From positions 1,217,654-1,281,653 of the forward strand of contig DDFG01000005.1 in the NCBI GenBank assembly GCA_002337055.1: a stretch of 64,000 bases of DNA, read 5' to 3'. Position 1 is the first letter of the stretch. Each line of letters starts with the position of its first letter. Below are positions 8,460 to 17,241 of the stretch, piece after piece. Source of the stretch: Betaproteobacteria bacterium UBA1934 (GTDB taxonomy: Bacteria; Pseudomonadota; Gammaproteobacteria; Burkholderiales; Rhodocyclaceae). The position numbers and the translations under genes are program-made. The notes beneath the pieces are model-generated. The model saw only the letters and a list, made by a program, of their open reading frames with translations. It was not told where the DNA came from and searched no databases.

Positions 8460-9370
8460 AACGTGACAACGTCAATTACCTTCTGGTCGGCAGCTTCGTG
8501 CTGGCGATGGGGGTGCTGCTGCTCTACGCCCTCTATCGCATCACCGGGCATACCGCGCAGGGTGAGCTGTATCACACGCATTTCACCAATGTGGCGGGAA
8601 TCAAAACTGGCACGGTGGTCACCTACGAAGGCTTCGAGGTCGGCAATGTCGCCCAGGTCGAACCGGTGATGCGCGACAACCGCACGGCGTACCGGGTGAC
8701 CCTCAATTTCCGCAAACCGCTCAAGCTCCCGAAAGACAGCCGGGCGATGATCGCCACGCCGGGCCTGCTGGCCGCGCCGCTAGTCGAGATCAAGGAGGGG
8801 CGAAGTAACGAGACGATCACCCCGGGCGGCGAGATTCCCGGCGTCAATGGCGGCAACTTGATGGAATCGGTGGCGAATCTGGCCAGCGACCTCGGCCAGC
8901 TTACCGAAACCAGCGTCAAGCCGCTGCTGGCGCAGGTCAACAAGCGCGTCGAGACCCTCGGAGGCAACCTCGAGCAGACCTTGCCTGCAGCGATGAATGA
9001 CCTCAAATCGACGCTGGCGAGACTGAACAGTGCCGCCGGGCGGGTGGAAGCGCTGTTCGGCGCCGAAAACCAGCAGCACTGGAACGGCGTGTTGAAAAAT
9101 GCCGACGCGACTTCGGCCGACCTGATGAAGTTGTCGCGCCAGTTGCATGATGTGCGGGCCGAAGTCGAAGGGCTGGTCAAGGACGCCCGCACTGTCGTCG
9201 GCAGCAGCGGCCAGGAACTGCAGTTGTCGTTGCGCCGGGCCGATTCGTTGCTTTACCAGCTTGAATCGGCGGGGCGCAACCTCAACGAATTCAGCCGCAG
9301 CATCCGCGAAAACCCGGCGGCGCTGATCCAGAATAAGCCGCCCGTCGACGCCGCAGGAGAAACCCGATGA
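8456..9370 (+). CDS. mlaD: MCE-domain membrane-anchored lipid-binding protein (MlaD family)
   Basis: The 304-residue protein has one N-terminal membrane helix (about residues 8-30, YLLVGSFVLAMGVLLLYAL) followed by a single MCE domain (about 38-118) and a long helical C-terminal region rich in heptad-like Leu, which probably forms the oligomeric tunnel. It is longer than E. coli MlaD (183 residues) and shorter than multi-MCE PqiB or LetB. It is periplasmic and bridges the permease to the outer membrane. The stop overlaps the start of the lipoprotein gene. Confidence 0.92.
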   Translation: MKRDNVNYLLVGSFVLAMGVLLLYALYRITGHTAQGELYHTHFTNVAGIKTGTVVTYEGFEVGNVAQVEPVMRDNRTAYRVTLNFRKPLKLPKDSRAMIATPGLLAAPLVEIKEGRSNETITPGGEIPGVNGGNLMESVANLASDLGQLTETSVKPLLAQVNKRVETLGGNLEQTLPAAMNDLKSTLARLNSAAGRVEALFGAENQQHWNGVLKNADATSADLMKLSRQLHDVRAEVEGLVKDARTVVGSSGQELQLSLRRADSLLYQLESAGRNLNEFSRSIRENPAALIQNKPPVDAAGETR

Positions 9371-9927
9371 AACGCCTCGTCCTCCTTGTCTTCGTTCTGT
9401 TTTTGTCGGCCTGCGGCAGCAATCCGCCGGCCCCGGTCGATCGCTACTATCGCCTGCAGCCAACCTTGTCCCCGGCCGCCGCGCCCCTGCGCGGCGTCGT
9501 CCTGATGCCGATCCGGGCCGAAAGCCTCTATGCCGAACGCCCGCTGGTCTATACGGAGGAAGCGAGTCCGCGCCAGTTACGGCAATACCACTACCATCTC
9601 TGGCTGTATCCGCCGGCGCAACTGGTGCAGGAACAGTTGGCCGCGGCGCTGGGACTGGGTGATGCGGCGAACGGGCGCAGCCAGTCACCGCTGCGCGTCG
9701 AGGGCCGCATCGTCCGCTTCGACCGCGTGCTGGCGGGGCGTTCCGGCAAGGCAGTGGTGGCGGTGGAACTGCGCCTGGCGCGCGGCGAGCAGGTGTTGAG
9801 CAAGAAGGTCTACACCGCCGAACAGGCCGCCGCCGCGGATACGCTCGATGCGCATATCGAGGCGGTTGAGCGGGCGCTGGCGACGATCACGACCGAATTT
9901 CAGGCTGACTTGCGCAAGGCGCTCTAG
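9367..9927 (+). CDS. ABC-type transport auxiliary lipoprotein (PqiC-like)
   Basis: The 186-residue protein has a lipoprotein signal peptide ending in the lipobox LSAC (Cys near residue 17), so it is lipid-anchored, probably to the outer membrane. The rest fits the ABC-type transport auxiliary lipoprotein family that includes PqiC: RYYRLQP early, then PLVYTEEASPRQLRQYHYHLW. In MCE systems it couples the MCE protein to the outer membrane. It is the last gene of the operon. The operon lacks mlaC, so this lipoprotein may replace the soluble shuttle. It converges on asnS with a 34-bp gap that holds an imperfect inverted repeat. Confidence 0.88.
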   Translation: MKRLVLLVFVLFLSACGSNPPAPVDRYYRLQPTLSPAAAPLRGVVLMPIRAESLYAERPLVYTEEASPRQLRQYHYHLWLYPPAQLVQEQLAAALGLGDAANGRSQSPLRVEGRIVRFDRVLAGRSGKAVVAVELRLARGEQVLSKKVYTAEQAAAADTLDAHIEAVERALATITTEFQADLRKAL

Positions 9928-9961
9928 CGCCCGGTTCGAGCGCCAGAGCCTTGCGTCCGTT

Positions 9962-11365
<1,404 letters not shown>

Positions 11366-11436
11366 GCGTGCCTCGCTGAAATGGATGGGAACATCGGCGA
11401 CGGTCAGGGGCGCTTGTCACCTGTTCGATGGGCGGC

Positions 11437-11466
11437 ATTATCCGCGCCTTGGTCGGGAGGGGGCAA
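11437..11466 (-). promoter_or_regulatory. Candidate sigma-70 promoter for asnS
   Basis: On the minus strand TTGCCC and GATAAT are separated by 18 bp, about 70 bp upstream of the asnS start. The -10 is a good match and the -35 is 4 of 6. It was found by eye and not tested. Confidence 0.4.
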
Positions 11467-11565
11467 GCGGCGGGACACCGAGGGTCTCGCGATGAGCGTT
11501 GTATTTGCGCGAAGACTGAACCAAGATGGCTTTCCTTGATAAGTGATTGTAGAGACTGGAGAGCA

Positions 11566-11976
11566 GTGCCCCGGATTGAACATGCTGCCTTGTGGGTTGC
11601 CGACGTTGATCGTAGGTGTGCGCTCTATGTCCGTTATTTTGGCGCCGTGGCTGGTGCGCTCTGCCAGAACCCTCTCGAGGTTTCTCTTCCCGTTTTTTGC
11701 GCTTCGCCGATGGTGTCAGGCCGGAACATTGCCACGACGCAGCTTCATCCAGTCACCCATGAAGCGGGGGCGCAGCGCATGGGGCTGACGTATCTGGCGT
11801 TTGCGGTGGGCGATGATGCCGAAGCCGACCGGATCACCCGCCAGTTGGCGGAATCAGGCGTCCCGGGGTTGGGCCAGCCGCACTGGACGGGAGACGACCA
11901 CTACGAAAGTGTCGTTTTGGATCCAGAGGGCAATCGGATCGAAATCTGCGCTCGCCGCGACGGCAAGAGCTGCTGA
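11566..11976 (+). pseudogene. VOC/glyoxalase-family protein with a scrambled central segment
   Basis: A GTG start with GGAGAG upstream gives 136 codons. The ends fit the vicinal-oxygen-chelate fold: RIEHAALWVADVDR...YVRYFGA at the N-terminus, and GLTYLAFAVGDDAEADRI...VLDPEGNRIEIC at the C-terminus. The middle, about 11671-11732, reads NPLEVSLPVFCASP, which is not VOC-like. The same bases in the adjacent frame read PSRGFSSRFLRFADGVRPE, which is just what the family has there. So two compensating frameshifts flank about 60 bp. The frame stays open, but one metal/substrate strand is replaced. It may be a pseudogene, a tolerated double mutation, or two sequencing errors. Confidence 0.75.
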
Positions 11977-12111
11977 GCCAGGGGGTCCAAGAGCGATAGT
12001 TTTCAGCCTGCTGGTCGCTTGCGAGCACGATTCTCGCCTGTGCGAGCGTGAATGTTGTCGGTTCAAGAAGACACTTCGCTGGGAATGCGAACCCGCTGAT
12101 CACCGGCGGAA
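11977..12111. other. Non-coding gap before the PEP-CTERM regulatory region
   Basis: I see no gene here. The following bases to 12275 hold the activator-like site and sigma-54 promoter described separately, plus a short AGGAGG-led reading frame (ATG at 12163, six codons) that looks incidental. Confidence 0.5.
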
Positions 12112-12128
12112 TGTCGAATTTTTTGACA
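12112..12128 (+). promoter_or_regulatory. Putative upstream activator site of PEP-CTERM gene 1
   Basis: The 17-bp sequence TGTCGAATTTTTTGACA has TGT...ACA ends. It lies exactly 62 nt upstream of the -24 element of the sigma-54-like promoter. A 14/17 match lies at the same distance before the other PEP-CTERM gene. By context it is a candidate binding site for an NtrC-type regulator such as PrsR. Confidence 0.65.
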
Positions 12129-12190
12129 TATTTTCAGACCGTATTAGGAGGAATTGCACAACATGTTGAATCAAAAAGAATAGATTCATA

Positions 12191-12206
12191 TGGCCTGCAT
12201 TTTGCT
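12191..12206 (+). promoter_or_regulatory. Sigma-54 (RpoN) type promoter of PEP-CTERM gene 1
   Basis: TGGCCTGCATTTTGCT has the invariant GG-N10-GC spacing and TTGC at -12. It lies 69 bp before the ATG of the PEP-CTERM gene. No good sigma-70 promoter competes. Confidence 0.65.
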
Positions 12207-12275
12207 CACATACCAAGGTGAAACCAGCGAGTTTCGCTTTTGGGGTTTTCATCTTTTGTGTTGGAAGGAGTTGCA

Positions 12276-12914
12276 ATGCTAAAACGATTCGTTCTCGCCA
12301 GCCTCATGGTGATGTCTGTCGGCCAGGTGCAGGCGGACAGCTATACTGACCGCACTGCCTTCGAAAGCGCGATCAGCCTCGGCTACAAGGAAACATTCCA
12401 ATCAATGACGCCTGGAACCTACGGCATTACCGGTCCCGTCGCGCTGCCCAGCGGGTTGGTTGTCTCGTCGCCGACCAACGACTTGTTTGCAGTGGGAGTT
12501 GGCCAAAGCTCCAATCCGACGCAAGCGATCGGTTCCAATTACCCGCCGGCCGACTATTTGACTTTTGCGTTGGGTGGCGACTATCGCGCGTTCGGTGGCG
12601 ATTTCTTCCAGAATTTTGGCGGCGGAGCCCAAACGGGTTCGCCGGTGACTTATCTGCTCAGCTTTTTTGACGACGGCAATCTGGTGGCAACCCTGAGTGG
12701 GTTGGTGGCGCCAAATGGGGGCTCGTTCATCGGCTATGTCGGCGCAGGCGCGTTTGACACTGTGCAAGTGTTCTCCCAGCGCGATTCCTTCGAGGTGGCT
12801 GATAACATCACGGTAGGCAACGGTGACAACCGCATTCCGGAGCCGGGCACAATGGCGCTGGCAGCATTGGGTGTGGCCGCGCTCGTCATGCGGCGCAGAA
12901 ATTCCCGCGCCTAA
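12276..12914 (+). CDS. PEP-CTERM sorting-domain exported protein
   Basis: The ATG at 12276 follows AAGGAG and opens into a signal peptide (MLKRFVLASLMVMSVGQVQA); the product has 212 residues. The C-terminus is a PEP-CTERM sorting signal: IPEPGTMALAALG, a hydrophobic helix, then the basic tail MRRRNSRA. Such proteins are processed by an exosortase (EpsH/XrtA type, not in this window) and exported to the cell surface or exopolysaccharide matrix. The body is rich in Gly, Ser, Thr and Phe and has no recognised enzymatic domain. The gene is isolated, with its own sigma-54-like promoter and a terminator behind it. Confidence 0.93.
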   Translation: MLKRFVLASLMVMSVGQVQADSYTDRTAFESAISLGYKETFQSMTPGTYGITGPVALPSGLVVSSPTNDLFAVGVGQSSNPTQAIGSNYPPADYLTFALGGDYRAFGGDFFQNFGGGAQTGSPVTYLLSFFDDGNLVATLSGLVAPNGGSFIGYVGAGAFDTVQVFSQRDSFEVADNITVGNGDNRIPEPGTMALAALGVAALVMRRRNSRA

Positions 12915-12993
12915 TATTTGCGGACCTTGAACCCCTGACGATTGTCAGGAGTTCGCAAAGCAATGGCCGATAGTTTTAAGCGCCAAAGTGAAT

Positions 12994-13022
12994 AAAAAGG
13001 GCGGCCCGTGGCCGCCCTTTTT
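12994..13022. terminator. Bidirectional intrinsic terminator
   Basis: There is a perfect 13-bp stem (AAAAAGGGCGGCC paired with GGCCGCCCTTTTT) and a 3-nt loop. It lies between the converging PEP-CTERM and M13 peptidase genes, with a T run on either strand. Confidence 0.93.
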
Positions 13023-13037
13023 CCGTTGCTTACGGGG

Positions 13038-15056
13038 TTACCAGATGCGAATCCGCTCGTCCGGTGCCTTGTAGAGCTTGTCGCCCGGCTTGGTGCCGAA
13101 CGTGACATGGAAACCGTCGTGGTTCACCACAGCACCGTTGGCACGGTATTCGGCCGGCGAGTGCGGGTCGGTCATCAGGCGTTGCAGAATGGTTTCCTCA
13201 CGTCCCTTGCCACGCCAGGCTTGCGACCAGCCGAGGAAGAAACGCTCGTCGCCCCCGCGGCCGTCGATGGCCGGCGCCGGTTGGCCCTTGAGCGAGAGTT
13301 TATAGGCCTTGTAGGCGATTTGCAGGCCGGAAAGGTCGGCGATATTCTCGCCCAGCGTCAGCTTGCCGTTGATGAACTTGCCGGGCAGCGGCTCGTAGCG
13401 TTCGTATTGCGCTACCAGCTTGGCGCCGAGCGCCTCGAAAGCGGCACGGTCGGCAGGTTTCCACCAGTTTTGCAATTTTCCCTTGCCGTCGAACTGGCTG
13501 CCCTGGTCGTCGAAACCATGGCTGATTTCGTGCCCGATCACGGCGCCGATGGCCCCGTAGTTCACCGCGTCGTCGGCAGCCATGTTGAAGAAGGGCGGTT
13601 GCAGGATGGCGGCGGGGAAGACGATTTCGTTCAGGCTCGGATCGTAGTAGGCGTTGACGGTTTGCGGCGTCATGCCCCATTCGCGCCGGTCGACCTTGTC
13701 GTGGATGCGGCGGGTCTGCCGCTCATGTTCGAAGCGGGCGGCCCGCTGGGCGTTGCCGACGGGGTCACCGGCTACGATGGCGAGTTTGGAGTAGTCGCGC
13801 CAGTGATCCGGGTAGCCGATCTTGACCGTGTAATTCGCCAGTTTGTCCTTGGCTTTTGCCTTGGTGGCGGGCGACATCCAGGTCAGCGTTGCGATGGAGT
13901 CGCCGTACGCGCGCATCAGGTTGGCGACCAGCGCTTGCATCCGCGCCTTGTATGCAGGCGGGAAATGACGGGCGACATACACCTGTCCAACGGCCTCGCC
14001 CAACGCGGCGTCGAGTTGCTTGGCGGCTTGCTGCCAGCGCGGCTCTTCCTGTTCGGCGCCACTCAGGGCTTTGCCGCGATAGGCAAAGCGTGCGTCGCGG
14101 AAGGCTTGCGGTAGCATGGCGGCGTGGGCGTCGAGCACCATGGCGGTCAAATAGGGCTTCCAGACTTCCAGCGGCACTTCCTGCACCAGCTTGGCGACGG
14201 TGGCGACCTGGCTGGGCTGGGAAATGTTGAGGCGTGTGACTTTGGGGAAGGCCGCCGTCTTCAGATAGAGAGTCCAGTCGATGCCTGGTGCCAGCTTGGT
14301 GAGTTCGGCCAGCGACTTGGCGTTGTAGGTCTTGATCGGGTTGCGGTTGTCCACCTTGTCCCAATGGCCTTCGGCGATGCGTTTTTCGAGCGCGTAAACA
14401 CGCTCCGCGTTCCCCTTGGCGTCGGCGTCGCCTGCCAGCGTCAGCAGCGTTTCCAGATAGGTTTGATAGGCGGCGCGCACCTTGGCCAGGCGAGCGTCGT
14501 CTGTCTTCAGGTAATAATCCCGATCCGGCAGACCGATTCCACCTTGCCAGGAGGTGGCAATATAGCGGTCCGGATTCTTGGGGTCGGAGGCCACGGTCAG
14601 GATCACCGGCGTCGGCAACATGCCTTGCCAGTGACCGAAGAACTCGACCAGATCGCGCGTTGTCTTGAGTTGCGCAATGGCCTCCAGCGCCGGCTGAATT
14701 GGTTTTTGACCGGCTTGGTCAATCGCGGCGGTGTCGATGAAGCTCTTGTAGAACCCGGCGATCTTCTGCTCGACACTGCCCTCTTTCTGGGGATGAGTGA
14801 CCAGTTCTTCGACAATGGCGCGCACGCGTTGATCTGAGAGGTCGCGCAGTTGGTGAAAGCTGCCCCAGTAGGATTTGTCGGCAGGAATGGCGGTTTTTTC
14901 CAGCCAGGTACCGTTCATGGTGCGAAAGAGGTCGTCTTGCGGACGAACGGCGACATTCATGCCAGCATAGTCAAGACCGTTACCGGCTTCGGCTGCCAAG
15001 GCAGTGCCGCCAACCAGTGCGGAAATCAGAATGAAGAGTCGGGTGGGGCGAATCAT
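13038..15056 (-). CDS. M13 family zinc endopeptidase (neprilysin-like), exported
   Basis: The 672-residue protein has a signal peptide (MIRPTRLFILISALVGGTALA). The ATG at 15056 has a GAAGGA site, and a frame extension to 15086 is not needed. The zinc site is HEISH in VIGHEISHGFDDQGSQFD (about residues 515-530), with the third ligand in GENIADLSG about 60 residues on. The substrate-binding NAYYDPSLNEIVFPAAIL motif precedes it. The C-terminus ends in the conserved ...IRIW. M13 peptidases cleave peptides in the periplasm or outside the cell; PepO-like substrates are not predictable. It stands alone, divergent from the radical SAM gene. Confidence 0.94.
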   Translation of the reverse strand: MIRPTRLFILISALVGGTALAAEAGNGLDYAGMNVAVRPQDDLFRTMNGTWLEKTAIPADKSYWGSFHQLRDLSDQRVRAIVEELVTHPQKEGSVEQKIAGFYKSFIDTAAIDQAGQKPIQPALEAIAQLKTTRDLVEFFGHWQGMLPTPVILTVASDPKNPDRYIATSWQGGIGLPDRDYYLKTDDARLAKVRAAYQTYLETLLTLAGDADAKGNAERVYALEKRIAEGHWDKVDNRNPIKTYNAKSLAELTKLAPGIDWTLYLKTAAFPKVTRLNISQPSQVATVAKLVQEVPLEVWKPYLTAMVLDAHAAMLPQAFRDARFAYRGKALSGAEQEEPRWQQAAKQLDAALGEAVGQVYVARHFPPAYKARMQALVANLMRAYGDSIATLTWMSPATKAKAKDKLANYTVKIGYPDHWRDYSKLAIVAGDPVGNAQRAARFEHERQTRRIHDKVDRREWGMTPQTVNAYYDPSLNEIVFPAAILQPPFFNMAADDAVNYGAIGAVIGHEISHGFDDQGSQFDGKGKLQNWWKPADRAAFEALGAKLVAQYERYEPLPGKFINGKLTLGENIADLSGLQIAYKAYKLSLKGQPAPAIDGRGGDERFFLGWSQAWRGKGREETILQRLMTDPHSPAEYRANGAVVNHDGFHVTFGTKPGDKLYKAPDERIRIW

Positions 15057-15274
15057 GGTGATTCCTTCAAAATGAGGTACATGCAAGAGTATGGTGGCGG
15101 TGCGCCGGGAGCGTCAAGGCACCTTGGACTTGCGGAATCCCCATGCGGGTCCGACACAGGCGATCAGGTTCCGGTGTTAAAATCCGCCGCCCGGCCTGTT
15201 GCGACATAGTGTCGAATCCGGGCGCCCGCCGTGGGCTTTTTCCGATCTTTGCGCGGTCACAGGGAGATCCGGTC

Positions 15275-16453
15275 ATGCAATCGCACGTCAGCAAACCTAT
15301 CCATTTCACGTCGGCGCATCCATTGCGCGAATGCGGCGACGAGCCGGCCATCGTCGGCAACCGCGTCGAATTGCAGTTGTTGACGACGCTGCGCTGCAAC
15401 CTCAAATGCACCTATTGCTCGCTGGAAGAAGGCGGCGTGGTCGGTTCGCAGGAAGACGTTGCCTACAGCCTCGACCAGCTCGACGCCTTCATCGACACGC
15501 AACTCGCCGGCAAGGAGATCTACGTCACCTTCTATGGCGGCGAACCGACGCTGAACACCGCCTACATGGTCGAAGTGATGCGTCGCCATCCCGAATTCCG
15601 CTACCAGCTGCAGACCAATGGCACGTTGCTGGACGATCTTCCGGACGGCGTGTTGAGCCGGCTCTCCAACGTGCTGGTTTCGGTCGACGGCGGCGAGCGG
15701 ATCACCGACCATTACCGTGGCCGAGGCATTTACAAACAGGTGCAGAAAAATCTGCGCGCCATCCGCGCCCGTGTGCCGGGCACCGTGACGGCGCGGATGA
15801 CTTGGAGCGATGCAGACATTGGTTTCGACGAGATCGACGAATTGGCGCGTACCTTTGACTATGTCTATTTCCAGTTCGTCGCTGGCGAGGCGTACACGGC
15901 GGATGGTATCGAGAGGCGCAAAGGGGTATTGACACAACTGGTCGAGCGCTTTTTTGCCAGCGACGAGCAGTTGTATCCGATCATCCCGATCATGGGCAGC
16001 GTCCGCAACAAGGTGCTGCCGAGTCGTGCTGTCGAGCTGTACGACGGTCAGACGCAGTGCCGCGTCTCGACGCACATCATCAACCTGATGCCGGACGGAC
16101 GCATCTTTCCCTGCCCGGATTTGATGTATTTGCCCGAGATGCAGCAGGGTGATGTCATCGCCAACTGGCTGAAACGCTCGCCCTTGCAGCCGCATGCCGA
16201 CATGCCTTGCGAGGCGTGCGAAGCCTTCGCTTTCTGCCGCCGCAATTGCATGAAGAACCTCTACCTCGCCTATGTGCAGAACGACGCGGCCTACCGCAAG
16301 AACGTGGTCGAGCCGATCTGCGAACTGGTGAAGCACCTCGGCCGGGAAATCGACCGCCACCAGCCCAAGGCATGGTATGCCCGCGCCGCGTTGCCGGTGA
16401 AAAAAGCGCTGCGCGACTGCGAGGTTTACGAATACGTCGAGATCATGCCCTGA
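15275..16453 (+). CDS. Radical SAM/SPASM-type enzyme, putative peptide modifier
   Basis: The 392-residue protein starts at an ATG after AGGGAGA; the frame extends upstream without sense. The radical SAM cluster motif is CNLKCTYC (about residues 37-44), followed by FYGGEPTLN. The C-terminal third holds a SPASM/twitch-like auxiliary iron-sulfur region: CRVSTHIINLMPDGRIFPCPD, then CEACEAFAFCRRNC. The architecture resembles the AF1577-type group of putative peptide-modifying radical SAM enzymes, but this was judged by eye. A flavodoxin/iron-sulfur flavoprotein-like gene lies 98 bp downstream and could supply electrons. No obvious precursor peptide gene is adjacent. Confidence 0.85.
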   Translation: MQSHVSKPIHFTSAHPLRECGDEPAIVGNRVELQLLTTLRCNLKCTYCSLEEGGVVGSQEDVAYSLDQLDAFIDTQLAGKEIYVTFYGGEPTLNTAYMVEVMRRHPEFRYQLQTNGTLLDDLPDGVLSRLSNVLVSVDGGERITDHYRGRGIYKQVQKNLRAIRARVPGTVTARMTWSDADIGFDEIDELARTFDYVYFQFVAGEAYTADGIERRKGVLTQLVERFFASDEQLYPIIPIMGSVRNKVLPSRAVELYDGQTQCRVSTHIINLMPDGRIFPCPDLMYLPEMQQGDVIANWLKRSPLQPHADMPCEACEAFAFCRRNCMKNLYLAYVQNDAAYRKNVVEPICELVKHLGREIDRHQPKAWYARAALPVKKALRDCEVYEYVEIMP

Positions 16454-16461
16454 ATGCGAAT

Positions 16462-16478
16462 CCCCCTTTCCGGGGGGG
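16462..16478. repeat. REP-like G/C palindrome, copy 1
   Basis: CCCCCTTTCCGGGGGG, followed by TGTGGCGACA, lies between the radical SAM and flavodoxin genes. Its exact reverse complement occurs at 27543-27558 in another intergenic gap, and a related palindrome lies near 21009. Confidence 0.5.
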
Positions 16479-16551
16479 TGTGGCGACACAGCCCTCTTCC
16501 AATAATAAAGCATGCCTGAATGGGCACCGAATTCATTAATGGGAGACAGCC

Positions 16552-17172
16552 ATGAAAGTCATTGGAATCTGCGGCAGCCCGCGCCGCGGCGGCAATACCG
16601 AATACGCCACGCAATACACGCTCGACAAGATTGCCGCAAAGGGCATCGAAACCGAACTGATCCGTCTGGTCGACGTCAATGTGCGCTATTGCACAGCCTG
16701 TTACGACTGCGTGCGCGAGAAGAAATGCACGATCAACGACGATCTGGAAATGATCTTCCAAAAAGTCGAAGCCGCCGACGGACTGATACTTTCCAGCCCC
16801 GCCTATCACGCTTCGGTCACGCCGCTGATGAAGTGTCTGATGGACCGCATGGGCTTCTCCGGCCGCTGGCGCGATAACCCGATGGTCGCCACCGAGAAGG
16901 CTTACACCTTCAAGGGAACGCCGTTTTCCGGCAAGATCGGCGCCCCGATCACCGTCGCCCGTCGCGCTGGCACCACGTCGGCGATGACCGATCTGCTGCT
17001 GTGGTTCACCGTCAACGACTTCATCACTGTGGGGTCAGGCTACTGGCCGATGCTGCTGGCCGGCAAGGGCGGCGCCCGCGACGCCGAGAAAGACACCGAA
17101 GGCATGAGCCACCTCGATCATCTTGCCGAGAACATGGCGGGGTTGATTCTCAAGCTCCATGCGGCGAACTAG
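16552..17172 (+). CDS. Flavodoxin-like NAD(P)H-dependent FMN reductase
   Basis: The 206-residue protein begins MKVIGICGSPRRGGNTEYA, the FMN-phosphate loop of the NADPH-dependent FMN reductase/iron-sulfur flavoprotein family. It carries a Cys-rich segment YCTACYDCVREKKC (about residues 44-57) similar to compact cluster motifs in iron-sulfur flavoproteins, and a DDLEMIFQKVEAADGLILSSPAYHASV motif. It probably moves electrons between a nicotinamide or ferredoxin donor and a partner. It follows the radical SAM gene on the same strand, so a supporting redox role is a reasonable inference. A strong GGGAGA site precedes the ATG. Confidence 0.87.
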   Translation: MKVIGICGSPRRGGNTEYATQYTLDKIAAKGIETELIRLVDVNVRYCTACYDCVREKKCTINDDLEMIFQKVEAADGLILSSPAYHASVTPLMKCLMDRMGFSGRWRDNPMVATEKAYTFKGTPFSGKIGAPITVARRAGTTSAMTDLLLWFTVNDFITVGSGYWPMLLAGKGGARDAEKDTEGMSHLDHLAENMAGLILKLHAAN

Positions 17173-17193
17173 CTGATTGGCATTTTTATTGGA

Positions 17194-17210
17194 TATGTCG
17201 AGCGTATGCT
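17194..17210. repeat. Short inverted repeat in the gap after the flavodoxin gene
   Basis: TCGAGC-GTAT-GCTCGA is a perfect 6-bp stem, followed closely by GCATT-CATCAT-AATGC. Neither has a T run. They may be an operator or a weak transcript-end structure. Confidence 0.3.
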
Positions 17211-17241
17211 CGAGTGCATTCATCATAATGCGGAGAGGGGT

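Noticed and set aside
12123..12147. TTGACA as a sigma-70 -35 element
   Set aside because: No -10 is found at 16-18 bp, and the sequence is the end of the 17-bp activator-like motif shared with the other PEP-CTERM gene.
12163..12183. A six-codon leader-like frame (MLNQKE) after AGGAGG
   Set aside because: It lies between the activator-like site and the sigma-54 promoter, so it would not be on the PEP-CTERM transcript.
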